This document shows positions 10,401-21,800 of a stretch of 64,000 bases of DNA, one piece after another (the stretch's first letter is position 1; each line of letters opens with the position of its first letter). The position numbers were made by a program, and so were the translations under genes. The stretch spans positions 11,690,647-11,754,646 of the forward strand of contig NC_091357.1 of assembly GCF_038502225.1 (NCBI RefSeq). The letters run 5' to 3'. Under the pieces are notes generated by a model. That model saw only the letters and a list, made by a program, of their open reading frames with translations. It had not been told where the DNA came from and searched no databases. The DNA is from Cherax quadricarinatus (Eukaryota > Arthropoda > Malacostraca > Decapoda > Parastacidae).

Positions 10401-11170
10401 CTGACCACTGCACGATCCTTCAAGCTGAACTGGTGGCGATTCATCAGGCATTGTCACATGCCCTACGACATCGACTCCGACCTGTCATACATGTTGATTC
10501 CACCTCTGCAATCAATGCCCTCTCCCATCCTCAACCACAGGATAATGTTCACCTCATCACATCGATCCTGAGCATAATGACAGCCTTAGAAGTTCAAGGT
10601 AATAGATCGACATTGAACTGGATCCCCAGCCATGCTGGCATCCGTTGAAATGAGGCGGCAGATGATGCAGCCAAGGCAGCAACAGACTATCCACATGTTG
10701 GTATTACTGTCCCAATCGGCCTACGACAGACCAAACTGGTGGCTGCCAGAGCCACGAAACTTATGGGGGAGGTCTTAGGTGATACCCCATCTCAACAGTG
10801 GTACCGAGCAGCGACTCGGGGAGAACCCCCTCCATATGATAGAAGCTGGTCCAGAGTGCAGTGTACCGCCATCCATCGGCTTCGTTTGGGCTTTCCCACA
10901 GCCAAGATGATGGTAGACAAGGCTGAGGAGATGTGCCAGTACTGTCAGCACGTTGTCCAGCGGCCCCTAACACACTATCTTCTAGAGTGCGAAGGAAGCT
11001 ACCGAGACACTCCGCAGGCAACTAGGGGTGATATTCCCTCCCGAAGAGGACCCAGAGATGACTGCGGCCACACTAGTGTACCATGGGGCCAACGAACCAG
11101 ACAAGCTGTTACCTGTGATAATGACATCCTCCTCGCTAGTATCCATAGTTACATATGGTGTCGCTTATGA
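7400..11170 (+). pseudogene. I-like LINE ORF2 (endonuclease, RT, RNase H, CCHC), multiply broken
   Basis: ORF2 probably starts at the ATG near 7406, overlapping ORF1. Endonuclease motifs are LQWNIQGLRSK (about 7505), LLQET (about 7580), CGDFNAHHP (about 7880) and the SDH box in LVSDHFAVITTF (about 8095). RT motifs are TTPGIDGVTYS, YLDLEKAFELAS (motif A), NGTPQGVLSPTLFN (motif B) and SYADDLALL (catalytic). RNase H has FTDGSVDP, QAELVAIHQAL, HVDSTSAINAL and WIPSHAGIR followed by a TGA where glycine is expected, then NEAADDAAKAA. The end has a CQYC...H...C knuckle. Frame changes near 7570, 8390, 8860, 9110, 10000 and 10350 make it a pseudogene; the longest intact piece is the RT at 9114-10136. 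Confidence 0.85.
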
Positions 11171-11330
11171 GATGCACCAGTTGAACTGACCAGAGGGGCG
11201 CTTGAGCGGCACGCATCGCATCATTGTGGAAACCTTTCTCCATCGGGAGCCAGAGACAGGTCATCGCAAGATTGGGACCCGTGCCAGGACTATGGTCTTG
11301 GCGAACATTATACACACAGTTTGTATTGAC

Positions 11331-11370
11331 TTGATAAAGCTCCCGGAGAGCGAAACGTTGCCACAATAAA
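11331..11370 (+). other. Ribozyme-like module: GATAA, hairpin, GAAAC, AATAAA
   Basis: TTGATAAA at 11331-11338 is followed by GCTC (11339-11342), a five-base loop, and GAGC (11348-11351), then GAAAC (11352-11356) and AATAAAA about ten bases later. The order equals that of the PLE terminal modules at 1938-1963 and 44038-44063, but the hairpin arms differ in sequence and still pair. It resembles a hammerhead core (CUGANGA, stem II, GAAA) with an extra A before stem II and two changes in the first box. Activity is not established. Confidence 0.5.
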
Positions 11371-11544
11371 ATGTCACATTAGTTGCACTTGTGTCCTTTT
11401 ACTTTACATAGTATCACCTCGCTGAAAAATTAACATTCACAATCTACCTGAAAAGGCACGTAGTGTAAAGCATTTGTGTATACCAGATCGCCTACCAATC
11501 TCAAGGAGTTTTATGACCCTTATGGTTTTACCTCTTCTCAGAAG

Positions 11545-11577
11545 TTTTTCCAGTGCAATTATGTTGCACTGGAAAAA
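11545..11577. repeat. Perfect inverted repeat, 14-bp arms
   Basis: tttttccagtgcaa at 11545-11558 is followed by a five-base spacer and its exact reverse complement at 11564-11577. It would form a stable hairpin. Flanks show no transposon signature that I recognise. Confidence 0.8.
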
Positions 11578-14224
11578 AATAACCTGATGCAAGGCGAGGT
11601 ATGCAGGTAAAAGGAAAGAGGATGTCAAGGCCATGCAGGAGGGGGGTCAAGGACCTGTCTAAGGGTCCAGACAGGACGGCTGAGAATACTGCAGATTGTA
11701 GGCCAACAATGTTAAGGTACATATATATGCAGAGATGAGGCTATGAAGGTATCAGCCAGCATACGAAACAGATGTTTTACAGGCCAATGGACTAAGTCCA
11801 TACGTGGTGCAGTTGAAGTATTGATCAGTGCTGCTGGTGTCGCCATGCCGTCGACACCAATTCCAACACGCGAGGACAGCTTCTAAGCACAACTATACCC
11901 TCCTAAGTTTTAAAATCTTACAAGAAATTACTTCAGAAAAAATACTAGAATCTGCTGAATCAATACTTTACAGCTCGCTCTTTAATCTGCAATACAAACA
12001 GCACATTTCTTCAGAACAGACAGGTTAAGAACTGATCTAATAAAATTTTAGAGCCTGTTTTAAAGGAAGTATTAGTATTGCATGTCAAGTCTCGCAAAGT
12101 GACTAAGTAGCCTGTGCAACCCACAGCTATGTTAAGAACCTAGACATGCAACAGGTTAATTATCTCAAGCCCTTGCAAAGCTTCGGCTTCCCCTAATCAA
12201 CTTCACCGGTTGCTAACTTCTCGCAACTGTATGATTAGAAGATTACAAGTGAAGGAAAGTAATGAAGACCAAATTATTATAATCAAAGTTATTAGGTATC
12301 CCCGAAGAGGAACTAAGTGTTCGGCAGATTGTCTTCCTCTTGCTCTTCCATTTTATTTCGTTCACCTCGAGAACGCCTCATCCAACATGCTTCAAAATTT
12401 GAGATTGAATACGTTGGCGGGAAACATTCTAGGAACTGGCATATTCAGGCACCATATGATCAAAGTTGTTTAACACTTTCCCAGCATCCTGGAATGGCTT
12501 TAATAACTTACAAAACCCTGAGCAGAGTAGTTTCAAACTATCAAAAAATGTGACTTAATTCGGCGAAGGAGAGAATGTCAAGTGCGGCAGGTGCAGATCT
12601 GACCATTATGTGTAAAATTTGGACTCCTGTTCAAGAACAATTAAAATGTGCATCAAACTGAATAGTTTCGATATTTGATGGGTGATGCATCTCAGCCACA
12701 CCAGTACCCATTAAGTTTAGTTTGTGTGGGGACAAATTTGTCAATGCAATATTTTAAACTTTGAATCTTTGATATTTAAAACAATCAACCCTTTTTCTTA
12801 CAGGATTAGAGAATTATGCAATTTAGAACTACAAAAGTGAAAAATATTGAAAGCTCGCAGTTTTAGTTTTTTTTAAATTTCCCAAGTTAAATGAACCCCT
12901 GTGCACTGCACAGCATGCCAGAGCCGTCCATCTGTTAGCTTCACTTTTCCAGTCCCATCAAAATGTCTCTTCCAATTCGTAGTCAAATTTCAAATCTCAA
13001 AACCTGGTCAACTATTACTAAGTGAAGTTCGTGGAACAGTTGACACGTGCATGCGCTCTGCTCAATTTTATACAGAGCATTCCCGAAAATAATTTCTACG
13101 ATATTGGTTTTCCTATGCTAATTTCAGAGAGCCTCATCCCTTTGACTTCACCCTTCAAAGAACTTGATAAAGCAAATTAGGATTGGCTTCAACGTGGTCT
13201 GAGATGGGTGCGCTTCTTTAGTTAATCTTCAAAACTCTTTCGTTAGTGGAATGTTACAATAAATTTTTGGCTGTGCTGTCCTAATTTGCCGTTGAAGAAA
13301 TTATGATTTGCAAATACAAATCCGATTAGCTTCAAATCTTCAATGTTAGATATTGAAATGTATTAGAAACTAACGCCGCACTATGCACTAGTCTTTTCTT
13401 AATACAGCGACATACAGGGAAATAGTATGCATTACGAGGATACCTTCCTCGGATCATACAGCGACCACAATGGTATAAATTGATACCGACAACTGTTTAA
13501 AAGTCACCGAGCAAACACTAGGACATCTTAGAAAAAGTTTGTCCTGGGACCTTTATCAATGTCCCAGGACAGAAAGGCTTTCTAATAAACGTGTCAGTCT
13601 TTGCTCACGCGTCTTTTTAAACCAGCGACCGTAATACACTTAAAAGGAAGGCGGCAGCAAGAGTAATACGAACGATAACTATCCTGGCTGCTTTGTGTAT
13701 TTAGAAACTAAAAACTGTTCAAAACTAGATTCAGCAACTAAACCTCTTCCCCGAATTACCTACCTCTGCTTGTAGCACGAACGTTTAGGCCAGGAAATAT
13801 AATGGATGAAACTCCTCTATTGTTGTGTCAACATTCAATCCTGAACAAAAACGAAACTTCATTTGCTAAGATGACATTACAACTGGCAAGACGTGAAACT
13901 CTCCCAAGAACAATGATGCTACATGTTCAATGCTCATGCCATCTTTTTAACGCATTTTATTATTTTTCAGTTGTCGTGAATTGTAATTCACATATCTACA
14001 GATACCTTATCTATTAGAATATAAGAAACTAGCCACTGATGGGGAAGTGAAATTCCTTAGTGCCTAACACTAACAAGTATTTATACGCCAGTTATTTAAT
14101 TAATTTCACAAAATTGAGCTTGTGTGTGACAAAGCCAGATTAGTTGATGCACAATGGTAACAGTAATCGTGCACAACCGCAACCGCGCATTCAACAAGCC
14201 ATGTCTTCACTAGTGCAACAATAG

Positions 14225-14560
14225 GGACGTGCTCGACGTCATGCTATCCCCTGCTAGGCATGCTACACCTGCCACCCGGGCAACCGAGAAGGCACAAGTA
14301 ATCTCATTTCCAATTATATTCAGGGGGAACAAACCCATATGGGTCATGCAGCACCTGGGAAATAAGAATCACGTTCGATCCAATGAAGGACAAATTATTC
14401 CTTTGATCAAGAGCCCCTCGCCAGCATCAATGACCTTCCCTTGGGGAGGTCACATTTCCAATTAAATGTGCTTAAGCAGCTTAATTTTAATTACCTAGAG
14501 CGCATATTATAAAAAAGCGCTAAACCGACAAGGGTCATGCAGCCCCAGCACCTGTAGAAC
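14225..14560 (-). repeat. R-type retroposon fragments (degenerate)
   Basis: Two partial matches to the R retroposon: one with gggtcatgcagcacctggg and gatcaagagcccctcgccag (about 14320-14455), and a second short one with aagcgctaaaccgacaaggg (about 14513-14545). Orientation is by comparison with the cluster at 40370-42130, where the AT-rich 3' tail lies at the lower coordinate. Confidence 0.6.
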
Positions 14561-17284
14561 GGCAATAAACTGAACTACTAGTATTTCGTTCGCTGAGCAA
14601 TCCGAGAAAGGTATTCCCATATTCCATAACCCTGATTTCTCGTGCTTCAATGCATGCCACTAAAACTGGGCAATTAGGCACAAGATGGTAATGCAGTTAA
14701 ATATTAGCGTTGATTTAAGGGGGGGGGGGAGACAAGAATTCACAAGTCTTCAAATGAAAATATCCAATTTTCAATAAAAAAAAATATAAATTTGGACATG
14801 CACAGTCTAAACCTAATTTTTTTTAAATGAACCAGGGAGCAATATCCTAAAATATACAAGCACATCATGCTTGAAACTATCAGCATGGAAGGGTTGAAGC
14901 TAATCAGACGAGACTATCGCATGAATAGTAGTACTTACTGTATTTCGATTAAAAACAAACTTTTCTCTAGGAACAACTGATCAGCTTTTAAGAAAGTACA
15001 GTAGGCAAGTAAACAAGTTTTATGAAAGCTTCAAGTACATAAATTTTTAACAATTGCCTTGGGGGAACAAATGTTCGACACAGGAACACTATTTAACATA
15101 GGATAATCAAAAACAGTCAAACGTTGACTTGTTTCTGACCACAAGATACTAAATCTTTCACAGAATCAATCTGATTAAAATTGGTACATAACTTGCACAA
15201 CCTAACAGATAGGTTGATCTGAGCAAAACACATCGGCACAAAGTTTAAAGTTGGAATGAAATGCAAACTAAATCCAATTTGACAAAATTTGCAAAATAAA
15301 AATTAGGTAAAATGATAACCCACGCATACTACGATACAAAAATACTTCCAGTTAAGATAAAACAGCATGTAAGGTTTGAATCTAATCAGAAGAGGCATTC
15401 TTTAGTTATTACATGGGGAAAGATTTACAAAATTGGCAAATTGAAATTTATATAGCTCAAAGTGGGTGACTAGCTTCGTTTTAATATAGCCTACCCATGG
15501 TAAAAGTTTGAAGCCAAAAAGAAAAGGCATTCTTCAGTAATTGGCTGGATTTCAACTATTCCAAGTTCTTTTGTAACCAAGTAAAATTTCAAATTTGCAC
15601 CCAACTGACTAAACTTACGAGGTATCATCCTCCTGGGTCATCTATTAAAAATTATTCACTGAAAAAGTGAAGTGATTTAGCTTAATGCTCTTCATTTATG
15701 GCTGTCAATTACGTATTTAATGTAAATATTTCCGTGAATTATTTCAATTTTCCCCAGCACGGTTTATGTATTAGTAAAATAAGTCGACAGCCTCCATTAC
15801 ATTTTATAGATTTATTTAACTTGCACTTATCTATAAGTATATACCTATCCAGCACGTTGCACATCACTCAGTTTACATGCGAGCCCCCCCCCCCACACCC
15901 AAAAATCTGCACTTTCCAGTGCACAAAGTATTAGCAATCAGTGATACATATCCTATCAAGTCACTAGAAAGTCATGAAAATGACTAATTACAAAATCTCA
16001 CTAATATCACTAGGCCGGAGCTGCAAGCAGTTAAAATATGCGCCTCACTGTATTCTGGTAAAAAGTTTAGCATCCAACTGACGAGACTTCCATGGAATTG
16101 ACAACTTTCATGTGAGCAAGGTAATACCTGAATGGATTGAGAGGATCTAACAAGCCAAACCTTATAGTTACTGTGTACTTTTCAGGTATGTTTACAGTTT
16201 TCATGAGAAGCTATTAAATAACGAGGTCACTTGTCAATCGCCTTGCTTGAGAGGATACGAGAGTTTAAAGGTAATTGCTAATTAAACGGCCCAGAACCAA
16301 CTTAAAACTTTAGTGCTTCTAAGTGATTAAAAAGTAACTAATCTAACTGAAGAAAAATATGGGTATAGGAGCAATTACAAAAATCAGATTTTAAATTCTT
16401 GCAACAACGTTGACATTTTAAGCAGCTGGTACCTAGTCGCTGCACCATTTTTTTTATTTTGCAGTCATGTCACTTCACAACAGACTGCCTAATAAGGTTA
16501 TGGAAGTGGCACCTGCACCTAATCAGCAGTTCTGAAAATATCAAATTACTAGTCCTTATTGTCAAGGCCTTAATCTAATATACAATATCTCGCTAACTTC
16601 ATCCCGTTCACTGAAATATTGCAAACATGGAAGCTGGCACACAGCAGCCATACACAGGTACTAAAACCTTTCAAGCGTTCTGCAATTCACAAGATTGCTC
16701 ATCCTTTTATGATTTCTCCTATTTAGGAGGCCTATTCTGAGGCTGGGCCGCGGAGCGATGATCCCAGCACTAATAGCGCCAATAATGCAATTCATAAAAA
16801 TAAATACATATGCACGTGGCACACCTGTGACACGTTTCTAGAGTTCTAACCCTGGCAACCCCCCTTATTAACCGCCTCACCTATGACCAAATTACTGGCC
16901 AGTTTTTTTAGTTCCTAATAATCTATAGTCTCCAGTTCTAGCATGATGTACTGCACTTAGGTACGGTTTTCCAGACTTAACCTTAATCATTCGCTTGATC
17001 CGCCGAGCTAAGATGTACGTGCACCAAATACCAAGTTATCTACACTGCACACCACTTACCAAGTATTCTCAAATCCCACCACAGCAGACCTGCAGCACGA
17101 GAGAACTCATCCAGCAGCACTCATGACTGATCTTATTGATTTATGTCTGGGTGTGGCATCACCCACCACCCCATCAGACACGTGTTCAAATATTACGAGT
17201 CTCGTGCCTAGTCTAAATATCGTAAACGTCACTCGTGATAATATTTATATATAACTGACCTGTTTATAGGGAATTTTCAACCCT

Positions 17285-17515
17285 TGAAACCCGGCTTACC
17301 TGGAGTCACTTTCGAGGTCATCGCCCCCGTGGCCCGATCCCAGACCAGGCCTCCTGGTTGCTGACCTGATATCAAGCTGTTAATGCCCACCGCCCAATGT
17401 ATGCACAACCACCCAGCTTATCAGGCTTCGTTGGTTACTGCCTGTTTAACCAGGCTGTTGCTAACTCCCGTCACAGCTTGGTTAATCTGGCACTGCAGAG
17501 GCAGTAGCCCAATTT
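17285..17515 (-). mobile_element. LINE-B 3' end fragment
   Basis: Begins with the LINE-B terminal block (ttacctggagtcac on the plus strand) and continues with the C-terminal coding remnant (caccaggcctcctgg-type blocks, ccaggctgttgct). It matches the better preserved minus-strand copy at 39118-39740, but is decayed and has no open frame. Confidence 0.65.
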
Positions 17516-17829
17516 GAAAGACTTCAATCAAATGAAAACGAACACACGCAGTGCAAAAAAGGTATTTTAAAGTTACATTACTTGGGTAATTAGGGGTTTT
17601 CAACAATATCAAACATTTATGCTCTCAACATTACAAATGTTGATTTTCTATTTTCTATATAATCAACTGGGTGTGATCATGACTATTCGTAACATGTATT
17701 ATAATTACTATATAAAAAGCCAAGGTACACTAATCAAAGCCAAATTCAAACATCTTTAATACGTTACAAGTCGCAGGCTACAATTCCAGCCAAATTCAAT
17801 GACTGGGGAATCTTCCTGTCCTTACCTTA

Positions 17830-18124
17830 AAGTTTCCGGAAGTCAATGCCCCCGTGGCCAGGTCTTAGGCCAAGCCTGGATGACGAAGGTCTGAGCAACC
17901 AGACTGCTACTGTTGGCCCAACGCAGTCCAACATATATACCATAGCCCCACCTGGATAGGCACTGCTTTGAGGAACTTGTCCACTTCCCTCTTGAAGACC
18001 GCCAGAGGTTGTTGGTAATTCCCTGTATGAATGGAGTCAGGGACCTCTGACACCGAGGTTTTTTAGTGTACTAGTCGCACCCCCTGCTTTTTAGAGGTAC
18101 GTATTTTGCACCGTCTGCAGTCTT
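17830..18124 (-). mobile_element. LINE-B fragment, left arm of an inverted pair
   Basis: Minus-strand LINE-B C-terminus and 3' end. The plus sequence has gcccccgtggcc, then the region equivalent to the LINE-B 'VFK..LDK' segment, ending at the rRCTIPP-equivalent position near 18124. It meets a plus-oriented LINE-B fragment there. Confidence 0.6.
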
Positions 18125-18470
18125 GTCATGCACACGAAAATCACTACGAAAGCAAAAGACTTGGCAGACGATGCAACATCCCCCCAATGAAGAGCAGGGG
18201 TTTCACTAGCACGTGTCAGGGGCCCGAGACTGTTCAACTACCTCCCAGCATACATAAGGGGGATTACCAATAGACCCCTGGCAGTCTTCAAGCTGGCACT
18301 GGACAAGTACCTAAAGTCGGTACCTGACGAGCCGGGCTGTGGCTCGTACGTTGGATTGTGTGCAGCCAGCAGTAACAGCCTGGTTGATCAGGCTCTGATC
18401 CACCTGGCCTGGTCACAGACCGGGCCGCGGGGGCGTTGACCCCCTGAACTCTCCAGGTAATAACTATTTC
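18125..18470 (+). mobile_element. LINE-B fragment, right arm of an inverted pair
   Basis: Plus-strand LINE-B from the region encoding the cgaaaatcactacgaaagc block through GPRLFNYLPAYIRGITNR and LDKYLKSVPDEPGCGSYV to the stop and the ctccaggtaa 3' end. It is well preserved relative to 37800-38050 and the minus copy at 39118-39740. No endonuclease or RT catalytic motifs remain. Confidence 0.75.
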
Positions 18471-18709
18471 GGTGTTGATTTCGGGTTGCCGGGTAGAAGA
18501 TTGGGAAGGAGTAAGTTGGGAGCTAGGAGACATGAACTTTTAAAATGTAGGAACTATTAGCTAGGTACCAGGACAATCAGTTTTACACTGGTGTGTGGGG
18601 GGGGGAAGGAAGCACGTTTTTATATTAAAATTAGGTACATCTTCAGCATGAGCCCATATGAAGTTAATGGTAATAAATTTGAAAGAGTATCCCAGTCATT
18701 TCACCAGTG

Positions 18710-18800
18710 AGGGCTTCTAGTGCGCCCCTACTCCCGCAACCCTGACCTGCACCAGGCTTGTCTGGTATCTGCCTAAGCAACCAGGCTGTTTGTGTGTAAT
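18710..18800 (-). mobile_element. Short LINE-B 3' end fragment
   Basis: A 90-bp remnant with cccgcaaccctgacctgcaccagg and aaccaggctgtt, matching the LINE-B terminal region. It is heavily diverged. Confidence 0.4.
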
Positions 18801-21800
18801 TTAATCTGCTAGCTTGAGTAGAGATATTCAGAGATTAAAATAGCACACTGAAGGTGATGGGACGTTAGGAAAAGGGGGCAGCTAAGGACGAAGGTGGGGA
18901 CGACAGGAACAACTTAGTACTCACAAAAACTTACCTCGGTCAAACACCTTGACTACTGGATCTGTTCAGATCATCCCAGCCAGTTGCAACTTTGTTAGTT
19001 TTAATAAAGTTTACAATTAAAAAATAAACTGTTTTCCCGAGAGTATTCCTGTGAGCCTTATTTAATACCAGTGCGTAAAATTACTTTAGGGCTTGAGGCA
19101 GCACAGATTAAATGGAAAAAATATACTAATGAATTAGTTTTTTTCATATAGGTATTAGAAGTGCAACAGACCCTGCCATATTACTTCCATAAAAGAAAAC
19201 GGACAGGAAGATATTAAAGGTGGGATAATCTACTTTACTGAAAATGGATGTTCGGGTACCAGTTTGTCAAGACTTCTCAAATCTACTGTTTTTTTTTTCT
19301 CCCGTGAAGTAAGAAATGATTTAATAGATAACGCTAATTTATTAACTTTAGCGACTTAATCAACTTAAACTCACAATGAACGTTCAAAACTAGAGAGATA
19401 CAGTTGAACCTGGTAGCAGCGAAGACAGCAATATAGCAGGAAAAGAACGTAACCTTGACAAAGCTGCACCAGCCTGCCTACCCACGCACCTCTCGTCTCC
19501 CTCCAGCACCCATCCCTCAAGAAAACGTAGTCCCCCAGTAGTCTGCCTACCCATCCTAACAGTAGGCAGCCAGCATACCAGAAACATCCCATGAAAGTCT
19601 AACAAGGTACTTACATTCAGTATACGTATATATAACTATTTTATAAGTTTCTTTATAGTTCTTAATCCAGTAGTATTTACTTCAACGAAGGAGGCCTGGG
19701 GAAAATCCCTCAGAACCACTAACATTAAATTTCAATGAAATGAACACATCTCCGACGTTACCCCAATTCTGGCCACGAGCGACATTTAATATGATTATAC
19801 AACTTGACTCAACTTTACAGTATTTGTAATGTAAATCTGAACACAGATGTTGGGAATCACTTAAACCCTAACATACTAAGCTGAGGACGGGTTTGTCACC
19901 AACATTACCAAGCCAGCCTCCCTTCAAGCATACCATTTCCATGCCAAAACTCCTCCTGTTACACTAACCCATTTCCCCCACCCACTGCCCCAAGAAACAC
20001 CACCTCTAACCTCACCGATATCTCCCCCCCCTCCCCCGCCGGTCAACAAAATACTGCCTCCCAGCCCAACGTCCTAACCAACATTCTCCACTCCCTTCCC
20101 TCCAGGCCGCATCAACTTCCCTGCATGCACTCCATTTGTAGAAGCCTGCTGGCATTATCTACAAATAAGAACCATGGGGAACAATAAGGGGTGGTGGAGA
20201 GGGGGAGGCGAATTAGTCAGGGAAGTTTTAAGATTTCATGGTTAAAATGAACAAGTTAGGGAGAAAATGTTATGTGGCGAGTATTACTTCACCAATTAAC
20301 ATACTACCACTGAACTAATGTTTTTATTTAAGCTTTCGAAGTGGTCTCGGTACACCGTTACCCTTGGTTAAATCCTACACAAAATCCATAACTTCAATTG
20401 GAAACCTCAAAATCTGAAGTACCTAATGAGGCAGGATGCATGTGTGAGCAAGTGTCTTATCATGTTTTAAGTGTCATCCCTGACGAAGACCTTAAAATAT
20501 TGGACCTCAATGAAAGTCTTGCTTATTGACCCTCTGGTGTCGCTAATTTGTATCGGAGTAAATTTTTCTAGCTGACAAAGATCCTTTCCTGTGTAAACAA
20601 TCAAGTTTCACTACATAATCCAAGAATGAATTCATAATCTGCTTAACCATCTATACGGCAGAATTTGTTTTATAATACTGCCAGCGATATTAAACGGACA
20701 TCAGCGTGACAAATAACGTTAACTAAAGCTCTGGATTTTACGTGCTGCTTACCATTCAAGTTCAAAATTCGATCAAGTACATTAAAAAAAAATGCTAAAC
20801 ACTGGTGCAAGAGCATAGGATACTGTATAACCTAGTCTTGATATACCAACTCTTGTAGCATTAGCCACTCATGACCACGTCAGTCACCAAGTGAGGAAAC
20901 TAACGAGTGAATCTGAAGACTAAGGCTAAATGAAAAGTTAACCAAGGTTCGAGTAGGAAGATTGTATTAAGTCATGACTAAAAAAAAAAAATTCAAGGGA
21001 ATAGGGAGACTAATTCACCTCCCGACAGAACACTGCATAACTATCTCCAGCCATCAGCATTTTATATAACAGGGAATTTATATACAGGGAAAATTCCATA
21101 CAAAGAAATACAAATTTTTTATTACACTACTAAAGAATTTCTGGTAAGGTACCATTTAAGATTACTGAAAGGGGAAAAATATGGGTGGGAAGAGAAGGTT
21201 AAGATCTCAATGATGCATTACCTGAGAAAAGTGAATACAAACCACTGATAACAGGTGCATTTGCTCCTCTGTATAGCTTGATTGTCCCCGCACCCTAATG
21301 AATAAGATGCTCTTGTATTAATCCCCCTCCTCTCAAGGGTTGGAGCAACATCACAATCTCCCCCCCCCCTCCCTCAAAACACTGGACACTCATCCACCAA
21401 TAAAACATTCTTACACAAACTCCTTACCTCATCGCCAAACTAACACTGAACCAATCAACGTAAAGTCCCACAGTCTCCAAGTATAAAGTGAAAGCCTCGG
21501 GACCATCACTAGAGGGAAAAAAAAAAAGTTAAAGCCTCTTTCCTGCATTTCACGTGAGGATTCGAGACGACCTTGAGATTACAATCGCTTCAGCTGGAAT
21601 GAATCAAACCGCTTCCAAGATGTTCACACAAGTTAAGCAATCAATAATACACGAAAATCGGTCACAAAACATTATTACACTGAAAGCATTAGCAGCAGAC
21701 AAGTAACTATCAGAGGTGTACTGGCCTAGTGTCATTACCCGTACCCAGGGGCTGGCCATACAAAAACTGGCCACCTGACAGCCTTGCATTTATCAGATGC

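Larger units (their letters stand above)
5889..11375 (+). mobile_element. I/Jockey-superfamily LINE with RNase H, nearly full length, broken
   Basis: A 5.5-kb non-LTR element with gag-like ORF1 (5927-7454), then ORF2 with an apurinic-type endonuclease (about 7500-8160), RT (about 8600-9900), RNase H (about 10310-10690) and a C-terminal CCHC knuckle (about 10860-11000). Endonuclease, RT, RNase H and CCHC in this order fit the I group of the Jockey superfamily. Only about 40 bp separate the microsatellite from the first ATG. Many frameshifts and a TGA in RNase H inactivate it. The 3' end is taken after the GAAAC-AATAAA module at 11331-11370; that boundary is inferred. Confidence 0.85.
11376..17280. 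other. 5.9 kb AT-rich region, no supported gene
   Basis: No frame longer than about 90 codons and none with recognisable homology. It holds a perfect inverted repeat at 11545-11577, a hairpin at about 13541-13570 (GTCCTGGGAC with its reverse complement), R-type retroposon remains at about 14225-14560, and short poly-G runs (for example 14710-14720). It could be intron or intergenic DNA; a candidate first exon at 32569-32624 points leftwards into this region. Confidence 0.5.

Noticed and set aside
11200..11375. LTR of a retrovirus or Gypsy-type element
   Set aside because: No TG...CA ends, primer-binding site or protease/integrase coding are present; the domains belong to a non-LTR element.
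19371..19605. Overlapping minus-strand ORFs with hydrophobic W/L/Y-rich sequence
   Set aside because: Two frames are open at once, neither has a recognisable motif, and no acceptor or donor fits. Not strong enough to call.
20460..20545. CTGACGAAG ... GAAAG as a further ribozyme-like module
   Set aside because: The sequence between the boxes does not form a clear stem, so it does not match the other modules.
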